Part shown: positions 21,140-31,355 of the stretch, one piece after another
Position numbering within the stretch: the first letter of the stretch is position 1
Layout: each line of letters opens with the position of its first letter
NCBI RefSeq assembly: GCF_024139115.2
Contig: NC_085141.1
Span: 173,922,994 to 173,986,993 of the forward strand
Reading direction: 5' to 3'
Source: Armigeres subalbatus
Taxonomy: Eukaryota; Arthropoda; Insecta; Diptera; Culicidae
Length of the DNA: 64,000 bases
Made by a program: the position numbers and the translations under genes
The notes under the pieces: generated by a model
Database searches by the model: none
Told to the model about the DNA's origin: nothing
What the model saw: only the letters and a program-made list of their open reading frames with translations

Positions 21140-21790
21140 TTGTGCAAACTGCTCGGAGGTCAACCGAATCAAGAAACTGAAGGTAGCTCCCAGTTGGATG
21201 AACCAGCCGTGGAAAAGGAACGATTCATCGGCCGCATCGCCACTGAAGGCATTCGTCTATCTTTCAGTGGATATCATCAGAATCCTAGAAGACATTATGC
21301 TCACAAATGTCCGGACGAAAGGAAAAAAATACGCAGAATCGGAGGTGGCGCGAAACAAAACACAAATATATTAATTTGCAACGTTCGACTTCCGCCCGCG
21401 ATGGAAGCGTACATGCATCGTTTTCTACAGCGCTGGTGGCAACGTGAGCAGGACTTCAAGAATAAATTACAAACAGTCCTTTTCACCGACAAACCGACGT
21501 GCCTTCCCATATACAGTTCTTCAAATTTCTTGGCAATTACTCTCCTTTCATTATCTAGCTCCATCTGTGCGATGGTTTACACTAGAAATACTAGAATAAG
21601 AGATCGGCGAAGACGCCATCTTGTTTCCAATCGAACCGTCAAAAGCGGTTCCATTTCGACTTGTTTACTTTTTGCACCCATAAGAAGCAAGCAAAAAGTT
21701 CAAGTGCTGCCAGTATCATTTTCACGATTTCATGCATTTTCATACGTTGCCATTTCGACAGTTTTTCACTCCGCCGGTCTCTGGTTATAG
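21140..21790 (+). CDS. unrecognised 216-codon ORF, doubtful
   Basis: An open frame begins MCKLLGGQPNQETEGSSQ and runs 651 bp. The first half is hydrophilic (DEPAVEKERFIGRIATEG, CPDERKKIRRIGGG). The second half is hydrophobic and Ser/Phe-rich and may be chance. An 87-codon minus ORF (21,301-21,564) overlaps. An 'ATTAG' boundary just upstream could be a splice acceptor. No domain is recognised and no neighbour gives context, so this could be non-coding. Confidence 0.2.
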   Translation: MCKLLGGQPNQETEGSSQLDEPAVEKERFIGRIATEGIRLSFSGYHQNPRRHYAHKCPDERKKIRRIGGGAKQNTNILICNVRLPPAMEAYMHRFLQRWWQREQDFKNKLQTVLFTDKPTCLPIYSSSNFLAITLLSLSSSICAMVYTRNTRIRDRRRRHLVSNRTVKSGSISTCLLFAPIRSKQKVQVLPVSFSRFHAFSYVAISTVFHSAGLWL

Positions 21791-22400
21791 GGTTGCTAGT
21801 TTACACAACAGCTCTCACAAATGTGCGGGCAAATTTGGTCATGCACTCTTTAATTTATTTCATCAGCTTCCACGTAATAATCAATATTCGATATTATAAA
21901 TATCAAGAGTTTTATGATAGGATTTGTTAGCCAAATAAAAACATTCGATTTTCAAAAATGTGTGTAATGATCGTAAAGACTTAAATGTCGATTTAAGCAT
22001 CGAAAAAGATTTTCTATTTCTTGGTTGTTTTTATCCTCATCGCTGTGTAGATTGTTTGAAACGTGCATATAATGTTTACGTCGACCAGCTGGTGGATTGC
22101 GCGCATTTTGCTTTTTCTTTTTCTCAACTTTTTCTATCAAAAGAACGTTAATGTCAGTATATGACAGAACGAGTTACTACACTCGGAGTAAAACGATTGA
22201 ATTTTTTTTCCAATTTTGAAATCAGAGAGGCCCGTCGGTTTGTCGGTGCTTAAACTATTTATCCAAGAAGAGGTTTTGACCGCTAGGAAAATTGTTTACC
22301 CAGACAAACAGACTGTTCGGCTGTTTAAACGACAATGACGATTTTGGAAAGATTTGTTTTTAATAATGCGCCATTTGAAAAACTAAGGCAGCTAAACGAC
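21791..22400. other. intergenic, nothing recognised
   Basis: AT-rich sequence. Short ORFs on both strands at 21,952-22,151 overlap each other and have no protein character. Confidence 0.4.
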
Positions 22401-24266
22401 ATTTTTCACTAAGGTGGCGTCTTCATCGATTTGGCCGTCGTCGACGGAAAGTGAAATTTTCTGCCAAGATTCTTTGGTTTTGTTTCGTTAGTCATTAGAA
22501 ATGATATCGATTTTTTCGGGTTACCATCGTTTGGCGACGACAGAAAGTTGCCCTTTGGTAGCACAACCACAAGCGCACTTCGGAGGGAGATGATGCAATG
22601 AGTTTGTTCAAATCTGGGTGGTGCGGATAGAATCGATTTGGTTGTGAAACTGAAGCCAAAATTTTCTATTGTGCCGGAGCCAAACATTGAAGATTGTGGT
22701 TATGTTCGTTTCTGATCTAATATTGAGAAGTATTGTTATTTTTTTGGGAAAAAATAAAAATAAACTTTGTTTGAGTTTTGTATTCTTTGTAACAAATATT
22801 CTCACATTATATTTCGAGTGGAAAATTAGTGGGAATGCAACTAAAAAGCACTCGTTACGAAATTTCACGAGATTAAGCAGCTGATTGGAGCATGAATGTA
22901 TTTAAACAATCGTAAAGTCATGTAGAGTCTAGCGCATTTGTGCGCTTTCATGCAGCGTGGAAAGAGAAATTCGAAGAGCGGGAAATGTTTGACAGTCAAG
23001 TAACTGCAAAATAATTTTGTTTATGGGAGTGATTTCAAAATATCCCTCTGCTCGCTTGAGCGCAGAAAAGCGGCTCTATCCCCAGTACCCAGGTTCAAAT
23101 GGATGGCGTCAGTAGGAGTCAAATGGAATTTCCTCACAAGATTTTGATTATGTTTTGTTGTAGTTGAGGATTGAAAAGCTCCATTATTTGAAAAATATCG
23201 GTTCTTTACAGTACCATTATTTTACACAAGGGTAGTTTAATCCGGGATGCAAGAATGTTCATCAAAGTCCAAAATAATAGTTTGACGTTAACAGAAGGTT
23301 TTTCTTCGATAGCAGAATGAAAAGCGCGCGTCTATCGAACTATCACGCCAAACGCCAATTCCACCGAAACAGTCCATTTTGCAATCAACCCTTTCTGTTC
23401 AGAAGATGCTGGTCCTGAGAAGGACCAATTTTGTGTCCCCAATGCACGTTTCCAATAACTAACTGCAACCCAATGCTTGTCGAAACGTTAGGGTTAGAAT
23501 TCCACTTCGTGTTGTTATTGTTCGACGACCACTCGATGAGTTTTCGCTAAGACGCCACCATTTGGAATAAATTTTCAGCATCGCCACTGTATCGCACGGG
23601 ATCGAAACAGACGTCATTGTAATCAACTCTTTCTTTACATAAAATGCTGGTTTGTTGAGGTTGAATGACGATCACCAACGCAGACTTCCACCACCAATTC
23701 GATGATTTTCCTTTGAAAATACTATCAGAGCGCCTTCGTGCTGCTGCGTCGGCTCTGCGTAAAATCTTATTTAACCGCTCTCTGCGAAATCCCTATCAAA
23801 ATGGCTCGCGCGCGCTAGAAAGCAGCTTTCTTGTATTCAATAAATTAAGCCCGTTAGCTCCTTTGTGGTCTGGTATAGGTGTAAATATAATGTGCACTCA
23901 TAACGATTAATGAAGGGGCGGGGCTAATGAAATTACTTCATTAGATATAAGAAAGCTGGTTATCGACGCGCGTGAGCCATTTTGATCGGGACTCCGCAGA
24001 CAACGGACCGTTCGGAGGATGACAAATTTTAAGAATCTTATGAAATTTTCTCGCAAGATTCTGAATTTTGTTATGAGATGTTGTTTATCTAAGATGCGTA
24101 TTGTTGCGAGGAATGACAACAGAAATTTGACTCAAGACGAAGTTTCTCCATACTACAAAACATTATCTTTCGGCATCTGTCTGTCCGAGCGACGTTCACC
24201 GAAGGGTGGTTGCTGTAGAAAGTTTCCACTGAGGTGGCGTCTTCATTGATTTTATACAAAAGGCAC
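22400..24266. repeat. left part of an approximately 0.86-0.9-kb repeat array
   Basis: Blocks such as 'cggagggagatgatg' (22,580), 'accgaaacagtcc' (23,358), 'gttggtcctgagaag'-like (23,410) and 'ggcgtcttcattgatttt' (24,236) recur in the same order at 32.0-33.4 kb. At 23,795-23,985 the unit contains a large inverted repeat around 'aaggggcgggg'. No ORF is convincing. The BEL element inserted into this array at 24,266. Confidence 0.7.
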
Positions 24267-24955
24267 TGTTGACGGCGCCACATCGTAAAATCACCTACTC
24301 GATTGTACACCACTGCGTTCTGTACCCAGCGTATAGATAAGCTAAACTGTCGTAAACATCAGTACCACAAAGAGTATGAGGAGAATAGAAGAATAGCCAT
24401 TGACGCGTCCACGTTGTTGCGATAGTTGTTACCGTAGAATTGACATAGTTGAACTACATTCTCTAGGTTTAAAAGTGAAATCTACTAAATTTATTTGCTT
24501 AAAAACTAACAGTGCATCACACCTTCTGTAGCCATAGAGTGATAAGCACTTGATCCGTATATCGAATTGCTAACGGAGAAAAGGTGACACAGGAATTCAA
24601 ATACACTCGGGAACCGTAGGTTATAGATTGCCCCACAAGTAATCAATATTCGGCAGTAACCACATTAAAGGTAAGAGCCGTTAACATTAGGAGATGCCGA
24701 ATGAGTTATGAACATAAATGATATACCATAGGGATAACGTACATAAGTGCAGAGGTTCCCAATCCATTTAGACTGGACCAGGAGAAAATTGCGAGAGAGT
24801 CAATTCCAGCTAGATCACTAACAGTAAGAACGAATTAGTAAATCATAAGATGAATTAGTAAAATTTATATCTATTGCAGGAATTTTATAATTTATCCATT
24901 CCACCGAATAAATTGATAGAATTGGGATCTAGTTTCGTTTTTCGTCTCCGCAACA
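24267..24955 (+). repeat. BEL 5' LTR
   Basis: 689 bp, starting TGTTGACGG and ending GCAACA. It differs from the 3' LTR by 'ctgcgttc'/'ctgtgttc', 'ccgtagg'/'ccgcagg' and a small indel. The gag ATG lies only 21 bp beyond the LTR and no TGG-type primer-binding site is apparent in that gap. Confidence 0.96.
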
Positions 24956-24975
24956 ATTTATAAAATTCTGTTAAC

Positions 24976-26115
24976 ATGTCCAAGAAATCGACGAGTGTGT
25001 ATTTCAGCAACACCGCGACGTTCGAGGTTGCGGAAGGTAACGTGGACCAAATTGTCGCAGGTATCGCGACGGTATGTACAGGTAGCACTCCCTCTGTAGT
25101 CGTTATTCCCCCTTCAAGCACGCAAAGTCAGGTAAATGAAAATGTTACCGGAGACACGAATCGAGGAGCCATCGGTAAGCCTGTCATTGTCAGTCAAACG
25201 AACGTCGGAATCGCGAGCCAGAACCGGAGGAATCCTTTACGTGCGGTCCGTCGAAACGTAGATTATCAATGTCAACTGTGTGAAACGCGTGATGATAATG
25301 AAATGGTGCAGTGTGACGGTTGCAATCGGTGGTTTCACTTCGTGTGTGTGCACGTGACGGAAGATATTGCGAATGTTAGCTGGACCTGTCCGGTCTGCAA
25401 GGCATCATCTTTCATTGTACCCCCCACCAATACCACCCGGCAACAACAGCGGCAATCTTTCGCGCCATCAAGCAAGCCGCCGAACAGCATGGTTAGTTCC
25501 AAAGGTGAAGCAAAACGATTGAAAGAGCTCGAAATGAAGAAGCTGGAAGAAGAGTACATGCTGGAGAAGAGATTTCTCGAGCGAAAGTACAGTATTTTGA
25601 AGGAGTATGGTAGTGACACGTCATCTAGGACTGAGGAAAACGAGGAGGACAAGCTGTCAAAGATCGAGGAGTGGTTGGCTGAAACGGAACGCCATGGTGA
25701 AGCAGAGGATTCTGGATTAGCAGTAGAAGCGGCGAATACTTCGAGCAAGCTCGAGGAGCACCAAGCTCCAAATGTCCACCGAAGGAGTAATCCACCAATT
25801 ATTCAAAATCACCAGAGCGGTCAACATAGCGGTCACCGCTGTCAACATGATCAAGTTGCGGGACAACTACCGGTTCAACGAAGTCAGTCATTCCTTCCAT
25901 CGTCAGCTCCACGGCCGCTGATCAGTCGTCCATCGATAGGAGCACAGTGCACGAACGATCCATCTAATCATCATCTGTCTACACATGCCAGCCATCCGAA
26001 CCAATGCTTTCAAGCCAACGCTGTTCCGGAACAATCAACTTACCCGCAAGTGCGCGATCAACTGAGGTTTTCTACGCTACAGAGAACGCAATCTTGGTTA
26101 CCTCCCAGAGAATAG
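24976..26115 (+). CDS. BEL N-terminal gag protein with PHD finger
   Basis: 379 codons. Residues 99-141 form a canonical C4HC3 PHD zinc finger (C99, C102, C113, C116, H121, C124, C138, C141; VQCDGCNRWFHFVC). PHD fingers of cellular proteins typically read histone H3 tails, so a chromatin-targeting role is possible but inferred. A charged segment at about 175-240 (KRLKELEMKKLEEEYMLEKR) should form a coiled coil, and a Gln/His/Pro-rich tail follows. The frame ends at TAG (26,113-26,115) and continues in the same frame into the next ORF, so the two may be one interrupted gag or separated by design. The ATG is the first after the LTR. Confidence 0.85.
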   Translation: MSKKSTSVYFSNTATFEVAEGNVDQIVAGIATVCTGSTPSVVVIPPSSTQSQVNENVTGDTNRGAIGKPVIVSQTNVGIASQNRRNPLRAVRRNVDYQCQLCETRDDNEMVQCDGCNRWFHFVCVHVTEDIANVSWTCPVCKASSFIVPPTNTTRQQQRQSFAPSSKPPNSMVSSKGEAKRLKELEMKKLEEEYMLEKRFLERKYSILKEYGSDTSSRTEENEEDKLSKIEEWLAETERHGEAEDSGLAVEAANTSSKLEEHQAPNVHRRSNPPIIQNHQSGQHSGHRCQHDQVAGQLPVQRSQSFLPSSAPRPLISRPSIGAQCTNDPSNHHLSTHASHPNQCFQANAVPEQSTYPQVRDQLRFSTLQRTQSWLPPRE

Positions 26116-26151
26116 CCACCGAGTCAACTTCCGCCAGCATGTAATAGAACA

Positions 26152-27105
26152 ATGTTTCAACCCTCAACTAATCCTGGTGCACCCTATGTATTCGCTCCTG
26201 AACAACGTTCTACACCGGTACGACTCGCTCAGTCTGAGCATAATCCTACAGTCTTCAACGACGAAGGTATCTGCATTCTCAATCGTAGTCAAATCGCAGC
26301 ACGCCAGGCGGTATCCAGGGATTTGCCAGATTTCGACGGTACACTCGAAGATTGGCCACTATTCTACGCTATGCTCAATTCCTCTACGCATATGTGTGGG
26401 TTCACGAACGAGGAAAACATGTTACGTTTGCGGAAATGCCTTAAGGGCAAGGCATTAGCAGCAGTGAAATGCGAGTTACTGCATCCATCGAATGTAGCAG
26501 ATGTTGTGTCAACGCTGAAAATGCTATATGGCCGACCAGATGCAATTGTCCAATCTATAGTAAAAAAAATTAGACATCTACCGCTGCCAAACACAGAGAA
26601 TCTGGAGACATTAGTAAACTTCTCTCTCTCAGTCAAAAACATGGTCGCGACGATCCGAGCCTGCGAAGTTGACGACTACATTTACAACGCATCACTCCGT
26701 TGCGAAATAGTCGAGCGTCTACCATCGTCTTTGAAGCTAGACTGGGCAAGGTTTGCACGAAACAATCCGAATCCAAACCTTGCTGATCTCAGTAATTGGC
26801 TTTACACCATAGCGGAGGATGCAAGTTCCGTGATAGCCACATCGGCTCACGATCACCGAAGCCGAATAGCTAAGAAAGACGGTTTCCTGAATTTTCACTC
26901 TGAATCGGAGACGAGTAATGAGAGATTGATCGAGTCATCCAACAACCCGACAATGGTCGCACCAAAAGACATTTCTAAAGGACAGTGCATGGTATGCAAG
27001 GGAAGCTGCCCAGCGGTCGTCAAGTGCAGTAGATTTGAAGAGCTCAGCTATGATTCGAAATGGGCGGCAGTGAAGCAACAAACTTTGTCGTTAATGCCTG
27101 TTTAA
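26152..27105 (+). CDS. BEL gag, DUF1759-type capsid region
   Basis: 317 codons in frame with the preceding PHD ORF. The motif LPDFDGTLEDWPLFYAMLNS and the following helices (LRLRKCLKGKALAAVKCEL) are typical of the DUF1759 capsid-like domain of BEL/Pao elements. A Cys motif near the end (CMVCKGSCPAVVKC) is a probable zinc knuckle. It overlaps the next ORF, which is in a different frame, by 46 bp. The domain packages element RNA into particles (family knowledge). Confidence 0.85.
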   Translation: MFQPSTNPGAPYVFAPEQRSTPVRLAQSEHNPTVFNDEGICILNRSQIAARQAVSRDLPDFDGTLEDWPLFYAMLNSSTHMCGFTNEENMLRLRKCLKGKALAAVKCELLHPSNVADVVSTLKMLYGRPDAIVQSIVKKIRHLPLPNTENLETLVNFSLSVKNMVATIRACEVDDYIYNASLRCEIVERLPSSLKLDWARFARNNPNPNLADLSNWLYTIAEDASSVIATSAHDHRSRIAKKDGFLNFHSESETSNERLIESSNNPTMVAPKDISKGQCMVCKGSCPAVVKCSRFEELSYDSKWAAVKQQTLSLMPV

Positions 27106-28244
27106 ACACAATGGCTCTTGTAAACAGCAAAAAAAAGTGTGATACAGACGGATGCTCTTTCCTACATCATCCGCTACTTCATAAACCGGAGAATCGAATT
27201 CCCACAGTTTCGAGGCCGAATTCACTGCTAGATTTGGAACCGAGTTGCAATGTGCACCAAGGACAGTCTGCGGTACTATTTCGCATGGTTCCTGTCGTTC
27301 TGTACGGTCCAAAGAAAGCGGTGCGAACATATGCGTTCATCGATGATGGATCTGAACTCACTCTCCTAGAGCAAAGCCTTGCTGATGAGCTTGGTATCGA
27401 AGGACCCAAAAAATCGCTCTGCCTGAAGTGGACTGGCGGCACTCGCAAGATAGAAAAAGAATCTCAGCAAGTGAATTTACAAGTCTCTGGAACACACAGT
27501 TCGACCAAGTACAATCTAACGGGGGTCAATACTCTATCGTCGCTGCAAATCCGGCCGCAAACGTTGCTTATCTCCGAGCTGCAGGCAAAGTTTCCATACC
27601 TGTCAGGACTACCACTTGAGGGATACTATGATGTCAGTCCACGACTTCTAATCGGACTAGATAATTCCAGTCTTGGACATGGAAGCAAGTGTAAAGAAGG
27701 AAGATGGAACGAACCGATCGCATTGAAAACACGGCTAGGATGGTTAGTTTACGGTAACTGTAGCGGAAAGGAAAACAGCGTCGGATACATGAATTACCAC
27801 AGCGTTCAAAAATGCGAATGCAACCAGAACTATGATGATAGCCTCCACAGGGCAATGAAATCTTACTTTGCTCTAGATAGCACCGGAATAATCAGCCCAA
27901 ACAAGGTTCTCCTTTCACAAGATGATCAACGTGCACAATTACTCTTAGAGTCTCTCACTCATCAAACAAATGATAGGTACGAAAGCGGTCTTCTCTGGAA
28001 GTACGACAACGTAAAACTTCCGGATAGCAAAGCAATGGCTATTAGACGATGGGAGTGCTTAGAGAATCGATTACAAAAGGATCCAGTGCTAGGTGAGGCT
28101 CTCAAGCAGAATATACAGGAGCACGTAAACAAAGGCTATATTCGGAAACTCACATCAGATGAACTAAAAGAGCACTACCCAAGTAACATTTTAAGTTTTA
28201 TAACGCTCTTGAAGACCATAATTTACTCTACAAGAGTGTTATAA
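27060..28244 (+). pseudogene. BEL protease and start of reverse transcriptase, truncated by a MITE
   Basis: It contains a second Cys/His motif (KKCDTDGCSFLHHPLLH), the aspartic protease core (AFIDDGSELTLLEQSLADEL, DUF1758-like) and the linker towards RT. The frame is shifted relative to gag; an A8 run at 27,129-27,136 lies at the junction and could be a slippage site or a plain indel. The frame ends at TAA (28,242-28,244), which belongs to the inserted MITE at 28,178-28,274; beyond the MITE the same frame resumes. Confidence 0.85.
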
Positions 28245-28274
28245 AACCAGTATAAATCCAAAATGTTACTAGGG
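28178..28274. mobile_element. 97-bp MITE inserted in BEL pol
   Basis: The ends are CCCAAGTAACATTTT and AAAATGTTACTAGGG (inverted), flanked by TA at 28,176-28,177 and 28,275-28,276. Inner arms TTTTATAACGCTCTTG and its complement make it largely palindromic. Insert plus duplication total 99 bp, so the pol frame is preserved across it, but the MITE contributes a TAA. The TA duplication points to Tc1/mariner-type mobilisation. Confidence 0.92.
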
Positions 28275-31200
28275 TACGCTCGAGTTTGGTATCTGCCAAT
28301 CTTTGCAGTCATAAACCCAAATAAACCAGGAAAGTTCCGTCTAGTGTGGGATGCGGCAGCCACCGTGCATGGCGTTTCCTTAAACTCGTTCCTTTTGAAA
28401 GGTCTTGATCAACTTACGTCTCTTCTGGAAGTGCTGATTCGGTTTCATGAGCACCGGGTAGCAGTTTGTGGTGACATCAAGGAGATGTATCACCAAGTAC
28501 AAATAAGAGTTGAAGATCAGCATTGTCAAAGATTTCTATTGAAAAATGAAAATGAGGAAAGTCCAAGTACTTATATCGTTCAAGTGATGACCTTCGGTGC
28601 TTGTTGCTCACCGAGCACAGCGCAACATGTCAAAAATAGTAATGCGAAGCGATTCGAGCAAGAATATCCTGAAGCGGCCAATGCCATAATTAAAGGCCAC
28701 TACGTAGATGACATGTTAGTCAGCACAGAAACCGAGGAAGAGGCTGTAAATCTGGCGCAACAAGTGAAACACATTCATACACACGCCGGATTTGAAATGC
28801 GGAACTGGATTTCCAACGCCAAAACCGTGCAATCCACGCTGACGGAAGGAACTAATGAGGAGAAAAACCTGAGCATCGGCGAAGAATCTACAACGGAAAA
28901 AATTCTTGGGATGTGGTGGAACAAATCATCCGATTGCTTTACATATAAGGTTTCTGCGCGATATGATGAGGAACTTTTGGCCGGAAACAAAAGGCCAACT
29001 AAACGCGAGGTTCTACGCACTCTAATGATGGTCTTCGATCCTTTGGGATTCATTGCGCACCTGCTTATGTTCCTTAAAGTCCTCCTACAAGAGATTTGGC
29101 GAACGTCCGTGGAATGGGATGATCCGATAGAAGATGCTCAGTTCGACAAGTGGCTTTTATGGTTGTTAGTGTTTCCAAAGATAGGAAGTTTGGAAATTCC
29201 CAGGTGCTACCGATCGCAGACTTCCTTAGAAGCAGATGTGGAAATGCATACTTTTGTTGACGCTAGTGAAAACGGATTTGCGGCGGTCGTGTACCTTCGC
29301 TTTCAAGAGGAGAATGTGATTGAATGCGCCTTCATAGGAGCAAAAACTAGAGTAGCTCCATTGAAGTTTTTGTCTATACCTCGGTCGGAATTACAAGCTG
29401 CTCTCCTCGGTTCCCGCCTGTCGGACACAATTCTTTCATCTCTTACCATCAAGATAAGCAAGCGGTTCTTTTGGACAGACTCCAGGGACGTTCTCTGTTG
29501 GCTTAGATCTGATCATCGGCGGTACAGCCAATTTGTTGCCTTTCGTGTCAGTGAAATACTGGAATCAACTGACGTCATTGACTGGCGATGGGTTCCAACG
29601 AGGAAGAACGTTGCCGACGAGGGAACAAAATGGACAGGAACACCCGATCTTTCTGCCGATAGTCGCTGGTACCGTGGACCAGACTTCCTCTGGCAAAACG
29701 AGAACTGCTGGCCCGTATCATCAAGCCTCAAACAGTCTACGAATGAGGAGCTCAGGTCACACTTGCTCACACACACTAAGCTCACTGATTCCGTGCTTTT
29801 TCCGCAAAACTTCTCTAAGTGGAGTTCAATGCTTCGGCGAACAGCATATGTTTTTCGTTACATTAATAATTTGAAACTTTCCACTAAAAAGGAGCAACGA
29901 GTCGTTGGGGTCCTGACGCATAAGGAGTTGGCACAGGCGGAATACTACTTGTTCAGGGTAGCACAAACTGAAGTATACGGCGATGAAATCACTACGCTAA
30001 CCACAAACCGTTCCACGCGCACGATGAAGAAAATCGCAAGAAATAATCCGTTGTTCCGCAGTGCCTTCATAGACGAAAACGGTGTAGCGCGAGTACAAGG
30101 AAGAACCGGAGCCTGTTCATTCGTCGATCGCGATGCTGTCTATCCTATTATACTACCTCGTGATCATGCCATCACACGATTAGTTATCAAGGAAGCTCAC
30201 GAGCGTTTCAACCACCAAAATCACGAAACTATCATCAACGAAATTCTCCAGCGTTTCCGCATCCCTCGAATAAAAGCGACCTATCAAGCTATTCGTCGGA
30301 ATTGTCAATACTGCAAAAATCAACAAGCAAGGCCGTTACCACCGGTTGTGGCCGATCTACCTCAATCACGCCTTGCTGCTTTTAGTCGTCCATTCACACA
30401 CATGGGAGTGGATTATTTTGGCCCGATTCTAGTCTCCGTGGGCCGTCGCACAGAAAAAAGGTGGGGGGTACTCGCAACCTGTCTAACTACGCGCGCCATT
30501 CACCTGCAAGTCGCTCACACACTGACAACTGACTCTTGTATAATGGCAATTCGGAACATCATAGCCAGGAGAGGAATTCCCGCTATTATTTACAGCGATC
30601 GTGGCACCAATTTTCGAGCTGCCAACAAAGAATTACAGGCCGCTCAACAGAAGCTCAACCTCGACAGAATGGCAAAGGAGTTTACCTCAAGTCGCACCCA
30701 ATGGACGTTCATTCCACCCCTAACCCCGCATATGGGAGGAGCGTGGGAACGACTGATTTACACCGTAAAGAAAAATCTTGCTGTTCTCCAACCTTGTAGG
30801 CTGCCGACGGACGAGGTTCTACAGAACGCAATAACAGAAGTTGAAAACATAGTCAATTCCCGACCATTGACCGACATTCCAGTGGATTGCGATTCTTCGC
30901 CCGTTTTAACACCCAATCATTTTCTGCTAGACTCAGCGAATGGTTTGAGATCTTGGGTACCCCTCGACGATAACCCAGTATTATTGAGGAACAGCTTCAA
31001 GCAATCTCAAAAGATGGCGGACACATTTTGGAGACAGTGGATACGAGACTATCTACCTACTATTACACGGCGGACCAAATGGTTTACGCCAGTGAAACCT
31101 ATCAGCGTTGGCGACATTGTGGTGATCGTCGATCCAAAGTTTCCTCGCAATCTTTGGCCGAAGGGCCGAATTATCGCCACGCATCCTGCTGCGGACGGCC

Positions 31201-31355
31201 AAGTACGGTATGCTACTGTGCAAACGTCAGCTGGTGGTATCTTCGAGCGTTCAGCTGTATCACTAGCGGTGCTCGATGTAGGCGTTGAAACGAATACGCT
31301 GTCGAAGAATCTTTCGCGCATTCCGGGGGGGAGTGTTGACGGCGCCACATCGTAA
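28263..31355 (+). CDS. BEL reverse transcriptase, RNase H and integrase
   Basis: 1030 codons. RT motifs are CGDIKEMYHQVQI and the catalytic YVDDMLVS. RNase H has FVDASENGFAAVVYL and the second Asp in WTDSRDVLCWL. The integrase zinc domain ends NCQYCKNQQ; catalytic residues lie in MGVDYFGPI, IYSDRGTNF and the Glu of TEVENIVNSRPL. The C-terminus (VGDIVVIVDPKFPRNLWPKG) is the DUF5641-like chromatin/DNA-binding region. The first residues come from the MITE, so the listed ATG is artificial. The rest is intact and runs 22 bp into the 3' LTR. Confidence 0.92.
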   Translation: MLLGYARVWYLPIFAVINPNKPGKFRLVWDAAATVHGVSLNSFLLKGLDQLTSLLEVLIRFHEHRVAVCGDIKEMYHQVQIRVEDQHCQRFLLKNENEESPSTYIVQVMTFGACCSPSTAQHVKNSNAKRFEQEYPEAANAIIKGHYVDDMLVSTETEEEAVNLAQQVKHIHTHAGFEMRNWISNAKTVQSTLTEGTNEEKNLSIGEESTTEKILGMWWNKSSDCFTYKVSARYDEELLAGNKRPTKREVLRTLMMVFDPLGFIAHLLMFLKVLLQEIWRTSVEWDDPIEDAQFDKWLLWLLVFPKIGSLEIPRCYRSQTSLEADVEMHTFVDASENGFAAVVYLRFQEENVIECAFIGAKTRVAPLKFLSIPRSELQAALLGSRLSDTILSSLTIKISKRFFWTDSRDVLCWLRSDHRRYSQFVAFRVSEILESTDVIDWRWVPTRKNVADEGTKWTGTPDLSADSRWYRGPDFLWQNENCWPVSSSLKQSTNEELRSHLLTHTKLTDSVLFPQNFSKWSSMLRRTAYVFRYINNLKLSTKKEQRVVGVLTHKELAQAEYYLFRVAQTEVYGDEITTLTTNRSTRTMKKIARNNPLFRSAFIDENGVARVQGRTGACSFVDRDAVYPIILPRDHAITRLVIKEAHERFNHQNHETIINEILQRFRIPRIKATYQAIRRNCQYCKNQQARPLPPVVADLPQSRLAAFSRPFTHMGVDYFGPILVSVGRRTEKRWGVLATCLTTRAIHLQVAHTLTTDSCIMAIRNIIARRGIPAIIYSDRGTNFRAANKELQAAQQKLNLDRMAKEFTSSRTQWTFIPPLTPHMGGAWERLIYTVKKNLAVLQPCRLPTDEVLQNAITEVENIVNSRPLTDIPVDCDSSPVLTPNHFLLDSANGLRSWVPLDDNPVLLRNSFKQSQKMADTFWRQWIRDYLPTITRRTKWFTPVKPISVGDIVVIVDPKFPRNLWPKGRIIATHPAADGQVRYATVQTSAGGIFERSAVSLAVLDVGVETNTLSKNLSRIPGGSVDGATS
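31323..31333 (+). promoter_or_regulatory. BEL polypurine tract
   Basis: CCGGGGGGGAG directly precedes the 3' LTR (TGTTGACGG), the expected place of the plus-strand primer. Confidence 0.75.

Noticed and set aside
22060..22160. Short ORFs on both strands near 22 kb
   Set aside because: They overlap each other antisense, are under 65 codons and show no domain.
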